64,000 nucleotides of DNA, taken from Flavobacteriaceae bacterium. Its GTDB lineage: Bacteria; Bacteroidota; Bacteroidia; Flavobacteriales; Flavobacteriaceae. The DNA is taken from contig JAIXYI010000088.1 of NCBI GenBank assembly GCA_027490305.1, positions 124,001 through 188,000 of the forward strand, read 5' to 3'. The position numbers and the translations under genes are program-made. A model generated the notes under the pieces. That model was not told the origin of the DNA. It ran no database searches and worked only from the letters and a program-made list of their open reading frames with translations. Position 1 is the first letter of the stretch; the number at the start of each line of letters is the position of its first letter. Positions 32,172 through 42,381 of the stretch are shown one piece after another.

Positions 32172-32648
32172 GTGTTGATTACCATTATCGGAACATACGA
32201 ATGCAAGGCAGATGACAAGGGACGGCTGATTGTGCCGGCGCCCTTGAAGAAGCAACTTGCGCCTGTATTGGCGGAAGGCTTCGTGCTGAAACGTTCGGTT
32301 TTCGACCCGTGCCTTGAGTTGTGGCCGATGTCGGAGTGGAACCTGATGATGGCCAAAATCAACAAACTCAACCGGTTCAACAAAAAGAACAACGATTTCA
32401 TCCGCCGGTTTATGGCGGGCGTGAAAATGATTGAAATCGACGATTTAGGACGGATACTGATCGCGAAGGACCTGAAAGACTTCAGTTCGATCCAGAAGGA
32501 AGTGGTGTTCTCGTCAAAAGTCAACATCGTTGAGATCTGGGATAAACAGAAATACGAAAGTGCCGTGTCAGGCGATGACGTCGACTTTGCGGCGCTGGCA
32601 GAAGATGTAATGGGAGGTGCAAATGATGACGGTGATGGACTATCATAA
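32172..32648 (+). CDS. mraZ: Transcriptional regulator MraZ
   Basis: 158 residues, first gene of the dcw cluster. It has two SpoVT/AbrB-like halves: IIGTYECKADDKGRLIVPAPLKKQL with LKRSVFDPCLELWPMSEWN, and FMAGVKMIEIDDLGRILIAKDLKDF. MraZ forms rings and represses its own operon by binding tandem TGGGN boxes; such boxes are present upstream. The start is GTG at 32172 (or TTG at 32175): the ATG at 32170 is out of frame and meets a stop. It overlaps rsmH by about 20 nt. Confidence 0.94.
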   Translation: MLITIIGTYECKADDKGRLIVPAPLKKQLAPVLAEGFVLKRSVFDPCLELWPMSEWNLMMAKINKLNRFNKKNNDFIRRFMAGVKMIEIDDLGRILIAKDLKDFSSIQKEVVFSSKVNIVEIWDKQKYESAVSGDDVDFAALAEDVMGGANDDGDGLS

Positions 32649-33537
32649 TCCGGTATTGTTGTCGGCTACGGTCGACGGACTCGACATTCGTCCTGACGGG
32701 GCGTATGTCGACGTGACTTTTGGCGGCGGCGGACACTCGCGCGAGATCCTACGCCGGCTAGGCCCTAACGGACGCCTTTTCGCGTTTGATCAGGATGTAG
32801 ATGCCATAGAGAACGCACTTGACGACGATCGCTTCGTGCTCATCAACGAGAACTTCCGGTTTATCCGGCGGTTTCTTCGCCTTCACGGTGTGCGCCAGGT
32901 CGATGGTGTTTTGGCGGATCTCGGTGTGTCATCCCACCAATTCGACGTGCCCGAGCGCGGCTTTTCAACACGGTTCAATGCGCCGCTCGACATGCGAATG
33001 AACCAGAACGACGACCTAAACGCGTTTCGCGTCATCAACGAATACGATGAATTACAACTGCGGCGCGTGTTTCTCGACTATGGCGAACTCAAGAACGCGC
33101 CTGTCATCGCCCGCACCCTGGTTGACGCCCGCATGAAGCAACCCATCCGCAGCACCGAAGAATTCAAACAGGTGCTGTCGCGTTTTTTGCCGGCCCACAA
33201 AAGCAATAAAATTCTGGCCCAGATGTACCAGGCCATCCGGATAGAAGTGAACCAGGAATTGGAGGTGCTGAAGGAATTCCTGCTCCAAATGAACGACCTG
33301 CTGAAAACAGGTGGCCGCCTGAGTATCATCTCCTATCACTCCCTCGAAGACCGGTTAGTGAAACGTTTCATTCGTAACGGAATGTTCGAGGGCGAACCGG
33401 AACGCGATTTCTTCGGGAATTACGAAACACCGTTCGTTCCCGTCGGAAAGCTGATTGTTCCAGATGAAGCCGAAATTGCCGTGAATAACCGCGCGCGCAG
33501 TGCCAAACTGCGTATCGCTGAACGTACCGGAAAATGA
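32626..33537 (+). CDS. rsmH: 16S rRNA (cytosine-1402-N4)-methyltransferase
   Basis: About 303 residues. Methylates C1402 in the decoding centre of 16S rRNA. MDYHNPVLLSATVDGL opens the protein; the SAM site is YVDVTFGGGGHSREIL, followed by DGVLADLGVSSHQFD and the C-terminal LSIISYHSLEDRLVKRF and NNRARSAKLRIAER. Several starts are possible (GTG 32617, ATG 32623, 32626 or 32635); I chose 32626. It overlaps both mraZ and ftsL (ATGA), showing tight coupling. Confidence 0.96.
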   Translation: MTVMDYHNPVLLSATVDGLDIRPDGAYVDVTFGGGGHSREILRRLGPNGRLFAFDQDVDAIENALDDDRFVLINENFRFIRRFLRLHGVRQVDGVLADLGVSSHQFDVPERGFSTRFNAPLDMRMNQNDDLNAFRVINEYDELQLRRVFLDYGELKNAPVIARTLVDARMKQPIRSTEEFKQVLSRFLPAHKSNKILAQMYQAIRIEVNQELEVLKEFLLQMNDLLKTGGRLSIISYHSLEDRLVKRFIRNGMFEGEPERDFFGNYETPFVPVGKLIVPDEAEIAVNNRARSAKLRIAERTGK

Positions 33538-33878
33538 AAAACGCGGTTTACAACATACTCAAAGCCCGTTTCCTTGTCAATGAGGATGCTTTCCGTAACT
33601 GGAGGTTCATCCTTTTTCTGGTACTGCTGGCCATCGTGATGATCGGCAACAACAACAGCTATGATGAAAAGACGTACCGCATTGCGGTGCTGACCAATGA
33701 AGTGAAGGAACTGCGCTCGGAGTTCGTCGACCGCCGTTCCCAACTGATGAAACTGAAAATGGAATCGACCATCGCCGAGAAGATGGAGCAACGCCACATC
33801 TTTCCGTCTGCCGTACCGCCCGTCAAAATCCGGGTGAAGCAGCCGAAGAAAGAGGGCTTTTTCGATAAACTATGGTAG
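33534..33878 (+). CDS. ftsL: FtsL-like cell division protein
   Basis: 114 residues, a bitopic membrane protein. A short cytoplasmic N-terminus is followed by one transmembrane helix (WRFILFLVLLAIVMIGN) and a heptad-rich periplasmic segment (YRIAVLTNEVKELRSEFVDRRSQLMKLKM in parts) as in FtsL, which scaffolds the FtsQ-FtsL-FtsB complex at the septum. Sequence similarity to proteobacterial FtsL is weak; position between rsmH and ftsI and the topology decide the call. It overlaps both neighbours (4 and 7 nt). Confidence 0.85.
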   Translation: MKNAVYNILKARFLVNEDAFRNWRFILFLVLLAIVMIGNNNSYDEKTYRIAVLTNEVKELRSEFVDRRSQLMKLKMESTIAEKMEQRHIFPSAVPPVKIRVKQPKKEGFFDKLW

Positions 33879-35875
33879 ACAACGATAAAAAGATCGCCCA
33901 CAGGATGTACCTGTTTGCTGTCGTGATTTTCATCATGGCCGTTGCCGTCGTGGTGAAAATGACGAACATCCAACTGGTGGAAGGCGACTATTATCGGAAA
34001 CTGGCCAAAGAGCGCACGGTGAAACGTTTTGTCATCCCAGCCAATAAAGGCAATATCTACTCGGTGGATGGCAGTTTGCTGGCAACGTCTATCCCCAATT
34101 ACGACATCCGCTTTGATGCAGTAGCGCCCAAGCAGGAGGATTTCGACAAGAACCTAGGCACGCTGGCAGAGTCGCTTTCGGAGATGTTCGGGAAGTCGGC
34201 CGCGCACTATGAAAACGTGTTGACCCGGGCCCGCGACCATAAAAACCGCTACTTCCTGATTGCGAAAGGACTCAGCTATACCGAATATATGAGGGTGAAG
34301 GGTTTTCCGCTCTTCAACAAAGGACCGTATAAAGGTGGGTTCATCATGGACCAGAAAACCGTCCGGGAGTATCCAATCGGGCAAGTTGCGCTGCGGACCA
34401 TCGGCTACGATCGAATCGGCGGCGATGGCAAGCGCATCAGCAAAGGGATCGAGGCCGCCTTTGCCAACTACCTGAACGGTACCGATGGTAAAGTCCTCAA
34501 ACAAAAAATTGCCAAAGGACAATGGAAGCCGATCCGCGATGAGAATGAGGTCGAGCCTCACGACGGATACGATGTCATCTCCACTATTGACGTATACATA
34601 CAAGATATCGCCCACCATGCCCTGTTGAAGCAATTGCAAGAATATCAAGCCGATCACGGATGCGTGGTGGTGATGGAAACCAAAACAGGTGAAATACGGG
34701 CGATCTCCAACCTCGGTCGCGCCAAAGACAGCACCTACTACGAAACGGTGAACTATGCCGTAGCCGAGTCGCATGAGCCGGGCTCTACCTTCAAGTTGCT
34801 TGACATGCTGGCGTTGTTAGACGATCAGCGCGCCGATACCTCCGATGTCTACAGCCGTCACGGAGGCGAAATGCTCTACAGCGGCGGCCACCGTGTGAAA
34901 GACTCACACTATAGCGGCGCCGAACCGAGCGTGTCACTGGCGCGTGGTTTCGAGATTTCGTCGAACACGGTTCTGGTGCAGGCGGTTTATAACCACTACC
35001 GGAAAGATCCGGAGACGTTCGTGAACCGGATCAACCGATACGGACTCGACAAACCCCTTGGACTTCCGTTTGAAGGGGAAGGTAAACCCATTATCCCACA
35101 ACCCGGAGAGGCCCGTTGGTCGGCTATTTCACTTCCGTGGATGGCGTTCGGCTATGGTGTGTCGGTGACCCCGTTGCAAACTTTGTCGATTTACAACGCC
35201 GTTGCCAATAACGGCGAGATGGTCAAGCCGTTGTTCGTCAGGGAAATCAAAGAATGGAACAAAACGATCAAGAAGTTCGATAAACAGGTGATTTGTCCGA
35301 AGATCGCGTCGGATGCCACGCTGAAAAAAATACGTGCGGTACTGGAAAATGTCGTGAAGAAGGGAACCGGGAAAGCGTTGTATTCGCCCAATTTCTCAAT
35401 GGCAGGAAAAACCGGCACGGCGCAGGTCGACTACTACAAAGGCGAAGGAAAATTGTATTACGCCTCTTCGTTTGTGGGGTACTTCCCGGCCGACAATCCG
35501 AAGTATTCGTGCATTGTGGTCGTACACAAACCGTCGACGGCAAAAGGCTATTACGGTGCGGATGTGGCGGGTCCGGTGTTCAAACGGATCGCACAAAAGA
35601 TCTTTACCGATTCCCCTTCGATGAATGAGGTGCGCAACCTGAAGCAACGAAATCCGCGTCAGGACAAAAATTTCGAACGCTATGATGCCCAGGTCGTATC
35701 GGGACGCAAAACCATCCCCAACCTCAAAGGTATGGCAGGTATGGATGCTGTGGCCCTTCTTGAAAACCTCGGGATGAAAGTGCGAATCGTCGGGGTCGGG
35801 AAGGTGCGCAAACAATCCCTGAACCCGGGCGAGAGCATACAGAAAAACACCACTATAACACTTGAATTATCGTGA
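33872..35875 (+). CDS. ftsI: Septal penicillin-binding protein (FtsI/PBP3) with one PASTA domain
   Basis: 667 residues. An N-terminal membrane anchor (MYLFAVVIFIMAVAVVVKM) is followed by a PBP dimerisation domain and the transpeptidase domain with SHEPGSTFKLLDML (SxxK nucleophile), the SSNT motif in FEISSNTVLVQ and AGKTGTAQVDY (KTG). After about residue 605 a single PASTA domain follows: TIPNLKGMAGMDAVALLENLGMKV in parts, ending TTITLELS. Cross-links septal peptidoglycan together with FtsW. The PASTA tail makes it SpoVD-like in architecture, which is common in Bacteroidota. It overlaps murE as GTGA. Confidence 0.95.
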   Translation: MVDNDKKIAHRMYLFAVVIFIMAVAVVVKMTNIQLVEGDYYRKLAKERTVKRFVIPANKGNIYSVDGSLLATSIPNYDIRFDAVAPKQEDFDKNLGTLAESLSEMFGKSAAHYENVLTRARDHKNRYFLIAKGLSYTEYMRVKGFPLFNKGPYKGGFIMDQKTVREYPIGQVALRTIGYDRIGGDGKRISKGIEAAFANYLNGTDGKVLKQKIAKGQWKPIRDENEVEPHDGYDVISTIDVYIQDIAHHALLKQLQEYQADHGCVVVMETKTGEIRAISNLGRAKDSTYYETVNYAVAESHEPGSTFKLLDMLALLDDQRADTSDVYSRHGGEMLYSGGHRVKDSHYSGAEPSVSLARGFEISSNTVLVQAVYNHYRKDPETFVNRINRYGLDKPLGLPFEGEGKPIIPQPGEARWSAISLPWMAFGYGVSVTPLQTLSIYNAVANNGEMVKPLFVREIKEWNKTIKKFDKQVICPKIASDATLKKIRAVLENVVKKGTGKALYSPNFSMAGKTGTAQVDYYKGEGKLYYASSFVGYFPADNPKYSCIVVVHKPSTAKGYYGADVAGPVFKRIAQKIFTDSPSMNEVRNLKQRNPRQDKNFERYDAQVVSGRKTIPNLKGMAGMDAVALLENLGMKVRIVGVGKVRKQSLNPGESIQKNTTITLELS

Positions 35876-37335
35876 GTATTCTCCGTGACATACTATATAA
35901 AGTCAGTATCGACGCCGTAAAAGGTGCGACGGATATCCGCATCCGGCAAATTGACTTCGATTCCCGTAAGATCGGGGAAGGCGATGTGTTCGTAGCGATT
36001 CGCGGCACCCTATCAGATGGGCATGCCTATATCGACACGGCGATCTCGCAGGGCGCGATTGCAGTGGTGTGTGAAACCCTTCCCGAAACCATCGTGGCCG
36101 GCGTGACCTATGTTCGCACGCCCGATGCCCATTCGGCCCTTGCGTTCATGGCCGCGAATTATTACGGCAATCCGTCTCACGAACTGAAGCTCACCGGAAT
36201 CACCGGTACCAACGGAAAAACCACCGTGGCGTCGCTTTCGTACCAGTTGTTCCGCAAAGCAGGCTTCAAAACCGGCCTGATTTCAACGGTGCGGATCATG
36301 GTGGACGATGTCGAGTATAAAGCGACCCATACCACACCTGATTCGCTTACTATCAACCGCTTCCTGCGGGAAATGGTAGACGCGGGTATCGATTATTGCT
36401 TTATGGAAGTCAGCTCGCACGGCATCCATCAAAAACGGACGGAGGGACTCCAGTTTGCCGGCGGCGTGTTTACCAATTTATCCCACGACCACCTCGACTA
36501 CCACGCGACGTTCGCCGAATATCGCGATGTAAAGAAGGCGTTTTTCGATCACCTGTCGCCGTCGTCTTTTGCCCTAACCAATCTCGACGACCGCAACGGT
36601 CTTGTCATGCTGCAGAATACGTATGCCCGCAAACGGACGTATGCACTGAAATCGTTCGCTGACTACAAAGCACAGATTCTGGAGAATCAGTTGTCGGGAC
36701 TCTTGCTCAAGATCAACGACCAGGAAGTGTGGGTACGCCTCATCGGCACCTTCAATGCCTATAACTTGTTGGCGATTTACGGCACGGCGGTGGAGTTGGG
36801 ATTGGAACCGCTGGAAGCCCTGCGCCTCCTGTCGGAGTTGGAAAGTGTATCGGGCCGCTTCCAGTTTGTCGTATCCGATACGAAGATTACGGCCATCGTC
36901 GATTACGCCCATACACCCGATGCGCTGGAGAATGTATTGAAGACGATCAACGACATCCGCACCCGTAACGAACAGTTGATTACGGTGGTGGGATGCGGGG
37001 GCGACCGCGATAAGACCAAGCGTCCGGTGATGGCGGATATCGGTGCATCTATGAGCGACAAGTTGATCCTGACGTCGGATAATCCGCGAAGCGAGAATCC
37101 GGATGACATCATCGCCGACATGGAGAAGGGGGTTCAGCCACAACATTACAAACGTACGATTGCCATTACCGACCGTCGCCAGGCCATTAAGACCGCCTGT
37201 CAGTTGGCCAACCCGGGCGATATCATCCTCGTGGCAGGGAAAGGACATGAAAACTATCAGGAAATCAAAGGAGTACGCTATGATTTCGACGATATGCAGA
37301 CCGTAAAGGAACTATTGATACAACTAAACAAATAA
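35872..37335 (+). CDS. murE: UDP-MurNAc-L-Ala-D-Glu:meso-diaminopimelate ligase
   Basis: 487 residues. Adds the third amino acid of the peptidoglycan stem peptide. The ATP site is GITGTNGKTTVASL; the substrate carbamylated-Lys region and HDHLDYH (SHDHLDYHATF) are present. The specificity motif is DNPR (LTSDNPRSENPDDI), which indicates meso-diaminopimelate rather than lysine. The start is GTG at 35872, overlapping the ftsI stop. mraY follows after 6 nt. Confidence 0.97.
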   Translation: MSILRDILYKVSIDAVKGATDIRIRQIDFDSRKIGEGDVFVAIRGTLSDGHAYIDTAISQGAIAVVCETLPETIVAGVTYVRTPDAHSALAFMAANYYGNPSHELKLTGITGTNGKTTVASLSYQLFRKAGFKTGLISTVRIMVDDVEYKATHTTPDSLTINRFLREMVDAGIDYCFMEVSSHGIHQKRTEGLQFAGGVFTNLSHDHLDYHATFAEYRDVKKAFFDHLSPSSFALTNLDDRNGLVMLQNTYARKRTYALKSFADYKAQILENQLSGLLLKINDQEVWVRLIGTFNAYNLLAIYGTAVELGLEPLEALRLLSELESVSGRFQFVVSDTKITAIVDYAHTPDALENVLKTINDIRTRNEQLITVVGCGGDRDKTKRPVMADIGASMSDKLILTSDNPRSENPDDIIADMEKGVQPQHYKRTIAITDRRQAIKTACQLANPGDIILVAGKGHENYQEIKGVRYDFDDMQTVKELLIQLNK

Positions 37336-37341
37336 CCGGCT

Positions 37342-38571
37342 ATGCTCTATTACCTTTTCGATTATCTACATAGGGAATTCGGACTCACAGGAGCCGGTGT
37401 ATTCCAGTATATCACGTTCCGGTCAGCGCTGGCGATTATCGTTTCACTGGGGCTTTCGACTATTTTCGGTAAGCGGGTCATCAACTTCCTGCGTAGTCAG
37501 CAGGTAGGAGAGACCGTTCGGGAGCTCGGTCTCGAAGGACAGAAAGAGAAAGCCGGTACGCCAACGATGGGCGGTTTGATCATCATTGGTGCGACGCTGA
37601 TTCCGGTGCTGCTTTTTGCGAAACTCAACAATATTTACGTCATCCTGCTCATTGTCACCACCCTTTGGATGGGTACGATCGGGTTTATCGACGACTACAT
37701 CAAAATCTTTAAGAAAGACAAACAAGGCCTCAAAGGCATTTTCAAAGTAGTGGGGCAGGTCGGATTGGGCCTCATCGTAGGAACCGTACTTTACTTCCAC
37801 CCCGGCGTGACGGTGCGCGATGAAACGGGCACCAACTACCGTTATGAAAACGGCACCCGGATTGAAATTCAACCGGTGGCACAATACGAAAAGTCAACCG
37901 CAACCACGATTCCATTCGTCAAGAACAACGAATTCGATTATGCCGAACTCATCTCCTTCATGGGTGATGACTACCGCGATTGGGCGTGGCTGATCTTTAT
38001 CCCGGTGGTGATTTTCATCGTAACAGCGATCTCGAACGGCGCCAACCTTACGGATGGCATCGACGGCCTCGCGGCCGGCACCTCGGCGATCTCGGTCGTG
38101 GCGTTGGGCATCTTTACGTTTGTATCCGGTAACGTCATTTTCTCGAGCTATCTCAACATCATGTACATCCCGAATTCGGGGGAAATGACCATTTTCATCG
38201 CCGCCTTTGTCGGGGCTTTGATTGGATTCCTCTGGTACAACTCGTATCCCGCCACCGTTTTTATGGGCGACACAGGTAGTTTGACCATCGGCGGTGTTAT
38301 TGCCGTACTGGCCATCGCCGTGCGGAAAGAACTGTTGGTGCCGCTGCTTTGCGGAATCTTTATCGTTGAGAACTTTTCGGTAGTGCTGCAGGTGAGCTAT
38401 TTCAAATACACCAAAAAGCGCTTTGGTGAAGGGCGTCGCATCTTCCTGATGTCGCCGTTGCACCACCATTACCAGAAGAAAGGCTATCATGAAAGCAAGA
38501 TCGTTACCCGTTTTTGGGTCGTAGGTATCCTGCTGGCCATTTTGTCAATTGTAACCCTGAAACTGCGATAG
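37342..38571 (+). CDS. mraY: Phospho-N-acetylmuramoyl-pentapeptide transferase
   Basis: 409 residues with about ten membrane helices. Transfers the precursor to undecaprenyl phosphate to make lipid I at the inner membrane. Conserved motifs: [55 protein letters not shown] and [10 protein letters not shown]. It is longer than the proteobacterial enzyme because of a loop at about residues 150-200, as in other Bacteroidota. The next gene starts 1 nt after its stop. Confidence 0.97.
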   Translation: MLYYLFDYLHREFGLTGAGVFQYITFRSALAIIVSLGLSTIFGKRVINFLRSQQVGETVRELGLEGQKEKAGTPTMGGLIIIGATLIPVLLFAKLNNIYVILLIVTTLWMGTIGFIDDYIKIFKKDKQGLKGIFKVVGQVGLGLIVGTVLYFHPGVTVRDETGTNYRYENGTRIEIQPVAQYEKSTATTIPFVKNNEFDYAELISFMGDDYRDWAWLIFIPVVIFIVTAISNGANLTDGIDGLAAGTSAISVVALGIFTFVSGNVIFSSYLNIMYIPNSGEMTIFIAAFVGALIGFLWYNSYPATVFMGDTGSLTIGGVIAVLAIAVRKELLVPLLCGIFIVENFSVVLQVSYFKYTKKRFGEGRRIFLMSPLHHHYQKKGYHESKIVTRFWVVGILLAILSIVTLKLR

Positions 38572-38572
38572 G

Positions 38573-39907
38573 ATGAAACGACTCGTAGTATTAGGCGGAG
38601 GCGAAAGCGGTGTAGGCACGGCCATCCTTGGAAAAAAACAGGGATACAATGTGTTTGTCTCCGATTTGGGACGGATCAAAGACCACTATCGCGAGGTCTT
38701 GAATCTCAACCAGATCGAATGGGAAGACGAGCGCCACACTGAAGAACGTCTGCTGCAGGCCGATGTGGTGATGAAAAGTCCGGGGATTCCGGATAAGGCA
38801 CCCATGGTCACCAAACTGCGGGATCGGGGCATCGCGGTCATCTCGGAAATCGAGTTCGCCGCCGGATTTACCAAGGCCGTTACCGTGGGCATCACCGGCA
38901 GTAACGGTAAAACGACGACGACGATGCTGACGTATCATTTGCTGCGCTCGGGCGGACTCAACGTCGGCCTGGCCGGAAACGTCGGCAAAAGTTTTGCCTG
39001 GCAGGTGGCGGATGAGAAGTATGATGCGTATGTGCTGGAGTTAAGCAGCTTCCAGTTAGACGGCATCATCGATTACAAGCCACACATTGCGGTGCTGACC
39101 AACATCAGTCCGGATCACCTCGACCGATACGAATACAAATACGAAAACTACATCGCGTCGAAATTCCGGATCACGATGAACCAGGACGAAGACGATTATT
39201 TCATCTACGACGCCGATGATCCCGCCATCAGCAAATGGCTGGAAACAAACGACATCAAAGCACAAAAAATACCTTTTTCGATTACCCGGCCACTGCAAAC
39301 AGGAGCCTCTCTAAACGACCAAACCATGAAACTGCACATCAAAGAAGACGATTTCTCAATGGACACCAGCCACCTCGCACTCGAAGGCAAGCACAACCTC
39401 AAGAACGCCATGGCCGCTGCATCGGTAGCCCAACTGATGAAAATCAGGAAGCAAACCATCCGCGAAAGCCTGTCGAATTTCCAGGGGGTTGAGCACCGAT
39501 TGGAGAAGGTGCTGAAAATCCAGAATGTACAGTATATCAACGATTCGAAAGCGACGAATGTCAACGCCACGTTCTTCGCCCTCGAGAGCATGACCGTACC
39601 TACCGTATGGATCGTGGGGGGTGTGGATAAAGGCAACGATTACGCCGAACTGATGCCACTCGTTCGCGAGAAAGTCAAAGCGATTGTATGCCTGGGTGTC
39701 GACAACCGCAAGATCATCGATGCGTTTGGTGACGTGGTAGACGTGATGGTAGAAGTCGACAACATGACCGATGCCGTACGGACTTCACAGCGCCTGGCCG
39801 AAAAGGGCGACGCTGTGCTACTATCGCCGGCATGCGCCAGTTTTGACCTGTTCGAAAACTACGAAGACAGAGGAAAACAGTTTAAGCAGGCAGTGCAGAA
39901 TTTGTAG
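38573..39907 (+). CDS. murD: UDP-MurNAc-L-alanine:D-glutamate ligase
   Basis: 444 residues. Adds D-glutamate to UDP-MurNAc-L-Ala in the cytoplasm. LVVLGGGESGVGTAILGKK is the N-terminal nucleotide-like fold; the ATP loop is GITGSNGKTTTTML; further VLTNISPDHLDRYEYK, EGKHNLKNAMAAA, GVEHRLE and DSKATN motifs, and a C-terminal LLSPACASFDLFENYEDRG. All Mur ligase landmarks are intact. The stop codon's last base is the first base of a heptamer array, which separates this gene from ftsW. Confidence 0.97.
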   Translation: MKRLVVLGGGESGVGTAILGKKQGYNVFVSDLGRIKDHYREVLNLNQIEWEDERHTEERLLQADVVMKSPGIPDKAPMVTKLRDRGIAVISEIEFAAGFTKAVTVGITGSNGKTTTTMLTYHLLRSGGLNVGLAGNVGKSFAWQVADEKYDAYVLELSSFQLDGIIDYKPHIAVLTNISPDHLDRYEYKYENYIASKFRITMNQDEDDYFIYDADDPAISKWLETNDIKAQKIPFSITRPLQTGASLNDQTMKLHIKEDDFSMDTSHLALEGKHNLKNAMAAASVAQLMKIRKQTIRESLSNFQGVEHRLEKVLKIQNVQYINDSKATNVNATFFALESMTVPTVWIVGGVDKGNDYAELMPLVREKVKAIVCLGVDNRKIIDAFGDVVDVMVEVDNMTDAVRTSQRLAEKGDAVLLSPACASFDLFENYEDRGKQFKQAVQNL

Positions 39908-39955
39908 GGAGAAGAAGGAGCGAGTAGCAAGTAACGAGTAGCAAGTAGCAAGAAG
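39907..39955. repeat. Degenerate heptanucleotide tandem array 5, inside the dcw cluster
   Basis: Seven 7-mers: GGGAGAA, GAAGGAG, CGAGTAG, CAAGTAA, CGAGTAG, CAAGTAG, CAAGAAG. It fills most of the 65-nt gap between murD and ftsW, the largest gap between any two genes from mraZ through ftsQ. Confidence 0.7.
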
Positions 39956-39972
39956 GGCTAACCCACCAGAAC

Positions 39973-41292
39973 ATGAAGAATATCGTAGCAAGTTTGAAAG
40001 GAGACAAAGGCATCTGGTCATTCGTGGCCCTGCTGGCGCTTTTCTCGTTCATGCCGGTGTTCAGCGCCAGTAGTAACCTGGCGTTTATCGGGCAGGGCAC
40101 GGGCAATACGCTCGGGTACCTGCTGAAGCACTTCGTACACATCGTGTTTGGGTTCTTCATCCTCTACAACATCCAAAAAATCCCGTATCACTACTTCCGC
40201 GGCATATCCCGCATTTTCCTTCCATTGGTATGGCTGTTGCTGGCGTATACGCTGTTTTTCGGTATCGAGCAGGGCAGTGCTACCCGCTGGATCCAGGTGC
40301 CGTTCCTCGGCGTTTCGTTCCAGACCTCTTCACTTGCGTCGATTGTCTTGATGATGTATGTGGCGCGCTACCTGTCGAAGACGGGCGAACCCGACAATTT
40401 CAAGTTGTCGCTCTTCAACCTCTGGACGCCGGTGGCCATCACCCTCATGCTCATCCTGCCAAATAACTTCTCAACAGCGGCCCTGATTTTCGCGATGGTA
40501 TTGATGCTGACGTTTATCGGAGGCTATCCCGCGCGGTATCTGGGCATTATTGTCGCCATGGGCATCGGGGCCTTCATTCTGTTCGTGGGCGTGGCGAAGA
40601 TCATGCAGAAGACCAATCCCGGACACGTGCCTGCCGTGTTCCAACGTGTAGAGACATGGGAGAACCGGATCATGAATTACTCGAATAAAGAGAAAGACGA
40701 ATCCGACGGCGATTACCAGATCGAAAAAGCCAAAACGGCGATTGCCACGGGCGGTATCTACGGCGTCGGTCCAGGGAAATCGATACAAAAGAATTTCCTG
40801 CCGCAGTCGTCTTCCGACTTCATCTTCGCGATTATTGTGGAAGAATACGGACTGATCGGCGGACTCGGCATTCTCGCACTCTACCTCCTCCTGTTTTTCC
40901 GTTTCGTGGTGGCCGCACACAAAGCCAACTCGCTTTTCGGGAAACTGCTGGTCGTCGGCTTAGGATTCCCGATCATCTTCCAGGCACTAATCAATATGGG
41001 CGTCGCGACGCAGTTGTTACCCGTGACCGGACAAACATTGCCACTCATCAGTTCAGGCGGTAGTTCGATATGGATGACGTGCGTGGCACTGGGAATCATC
41101 CTGAGTGTGACGAAGAAGGAAGAAGAAATCGCGGAAGAACTCGAAGACAAGGAACGCCGCGAAAAAGCGCTCCAGAAACTGATAGACGAACAGATCGAAC
41201 GGGATGCGCGCGAGGCAGCCCAATCTGATGACGACGAAGACTACTCAATAGAGGATGCATCTGATAACCCCTTACAACCGGTTATGCGATGA
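39973..41292 (+). CDS. ftsW: Septal peptidoglycan polymerase FtsW (SEDS family)
   Basis: 439 residues with about ten membrane helices and a long acidic C-terminal tail ([20 protein letters not shown] onward). Polymerises lipid II with FtsI as partner. The putative catalytic Asp lies in [19 protein letters not shown], and [12 protein letters not shown] is intact. The QPDLG-type motif of other SEDS proteins reads [12 protein letters not shown] here. The tail of about 65 charged residues is longer than in E. coli. Overlaps murG as ATGA. Confidence 0.94.
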   Translation: MKNIVASLKGDKGIWSFVALLALFSFMPVFSASSNLAFIGQGTGNTLGYLLKHFVHIVFGFFILYNIQKIPYHYFRGISRIFLPLVWLLLAYTLFFGIEQGSATRWIQVPFLGVSFQTSSLASIVLMMYVARYLSKTGEPDNFKLSLFNLWTPVAITLMLILPNNFSTAALIFAMVLMLTFIGGYPARYLGIIVAMGIGAFILFVGVAKIMQKTNPGHVPAVFQRVETWENRIMNYSNKEKDESDGDYQIEKAKTAIATGGIYGVGPGKSIQKNFLPQSSSDFIFAIIVEEYGLIGGLGILALYLLLFFRFVVAAHKANSLFGKLLVVGLGFPIIFQALINMGVATQLLPVTGQTLPLISSGGSSIWMTCVALGIILSVTKKEEEIAEELEDKERREKALQKLIDEQIERDAREAAQSDDDEDYSIEDASDNPLQPVMR

Positions 41293-42380
41293 AGAAACTG
41301 AAATTCATATTAAGTGGAGGCGGAACCGGTGGTCACATCTACCCGGCCATCGCGATTGCGGATGAACTCCGTCGTCGCTATCCCGACTGTGACATCCTCT
41401 TCGTGGGCGCCCAGGATAAAATGGAAATGCAGAAAGTGCCCCAGGCCGGTTATCCGATTAAGGGCCTCTGGATTTCAGGCATTCAACGCAGCCTCACGCT
41501 CGATAATGCGATGTTTCCCCTGAAGATGTTCTCGAGCTTGCTGAAAGCCCGTACCATCATTCGGGAGTTTCGTCCCGACGCCGCCATCGGAACCGGCGGA
41601 TTCGCCAGTGGTCCGCTATTGCGCGTCGCTGCGGCTGCCGGAGTGCCTACGCTGATCCAGGAGCAGAACTCCTATCCGGGTATCACCAATAAATGGCTAT
41701 CGGCCAAAGCACGAAAAGTATGCGTGGCCTATGACCACCTCGACCGGTTCTTCCCTGCTGGTAAGATCGTAAAAACCGGCAACCCGGTGCGTCAGGACCT
41801 ACTCCAGATCGATGGAAAACGCGCTGAAGGCCTTGCGCATTTTGGTCTTTCCGAAACGAAGAAAACGCTGTTGGTGTTGGGCGGAAGTCTGGGCTCACGG
41901 CGCATCAACCAGCTTATCGCAAAAGAAGTCGTCAACATCGCGGCGCAGGACGTGCAGGTGATTTGGCAGTGCGGGAAGTTTTACTACGACGAGTACCAAT
42001 CGTACGAGAACGATATGATCCGCGTCCGCGCTTTCATCGAGCGGATGGATCTCGCATATGCCGCCGCCGATGTCATCATTTCGCGTTCCGGCGCGTCATC
42101 GGTTTCCGAACTATGCATCGTAGGCAAACCCGTGATCTTCATCCCGTCACCGAACGTGGCGGAAGACCATCAAACCAAGAACGCGCAGGCCATTGTTGAT
42201 GCGAAGGGGGCGGTATTGTTGAAGGAAAACCAACTCGACACCCAGTTTGCCACGACGTTCACCGATTTGTTGCAGAACGAAGCGGGGCAGGCCGAACTCG
42301 GGCGAAACATCCGCAGCCTCGCACTGCCGGATGCGACCCGCGATATTGTAGACGAAATCGAACAATTACTAATCAAATAG
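41289..42380 (+). CDS. murG: UDP-GlcNAc:lipid I N-acetylglucosaminyltransferase
   Basis: 363 residues, GT28 fold. Converts lipid I to lipid II on the cytoplasmic face of the membrane. [20 protein letters not shown] is the acceptor-side glycine loop; also [48 protein letters not shown] and the UDP-GlcNAc site with [23 protein letters not shown] (in parts) are complete. It starts inside the ftsW stop and murC starts 1 nt after it. Confidence 0.97.
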   Translation: MKKLKFILSGGGTGGHIYPAIAIADELRRRYPDCDILFVGAQDKMEMQKVPQAGYPIKGLWISGIQRSLTLDNAMFPLKMFSSLLKARTIIREFRPDAAIGTGGFASGPLLRVAAAAGVPTLIQEQNSYPGITNKWLSAKARKVCVAYDHLDRFFPAGKIVKTGNPVRQDLLQIDGKRAEGLAHFGLSETKKTLLVLGGSLGSRRINQLIAKEVVNIAAQDVQVIWQCGKFYYDEYQSYENDMIRVRAFIERMDLAYAAADVIISRSGASSVSELCIVGKPVIFIPSPNVAEDHQTKNAQAIVDAKGAVLLKENQLDTQFATTFTDLLQNEAGQAELGRNIRSLALPDATRDIVDEIEQLLIK

Positions 42381-42381
42381 G

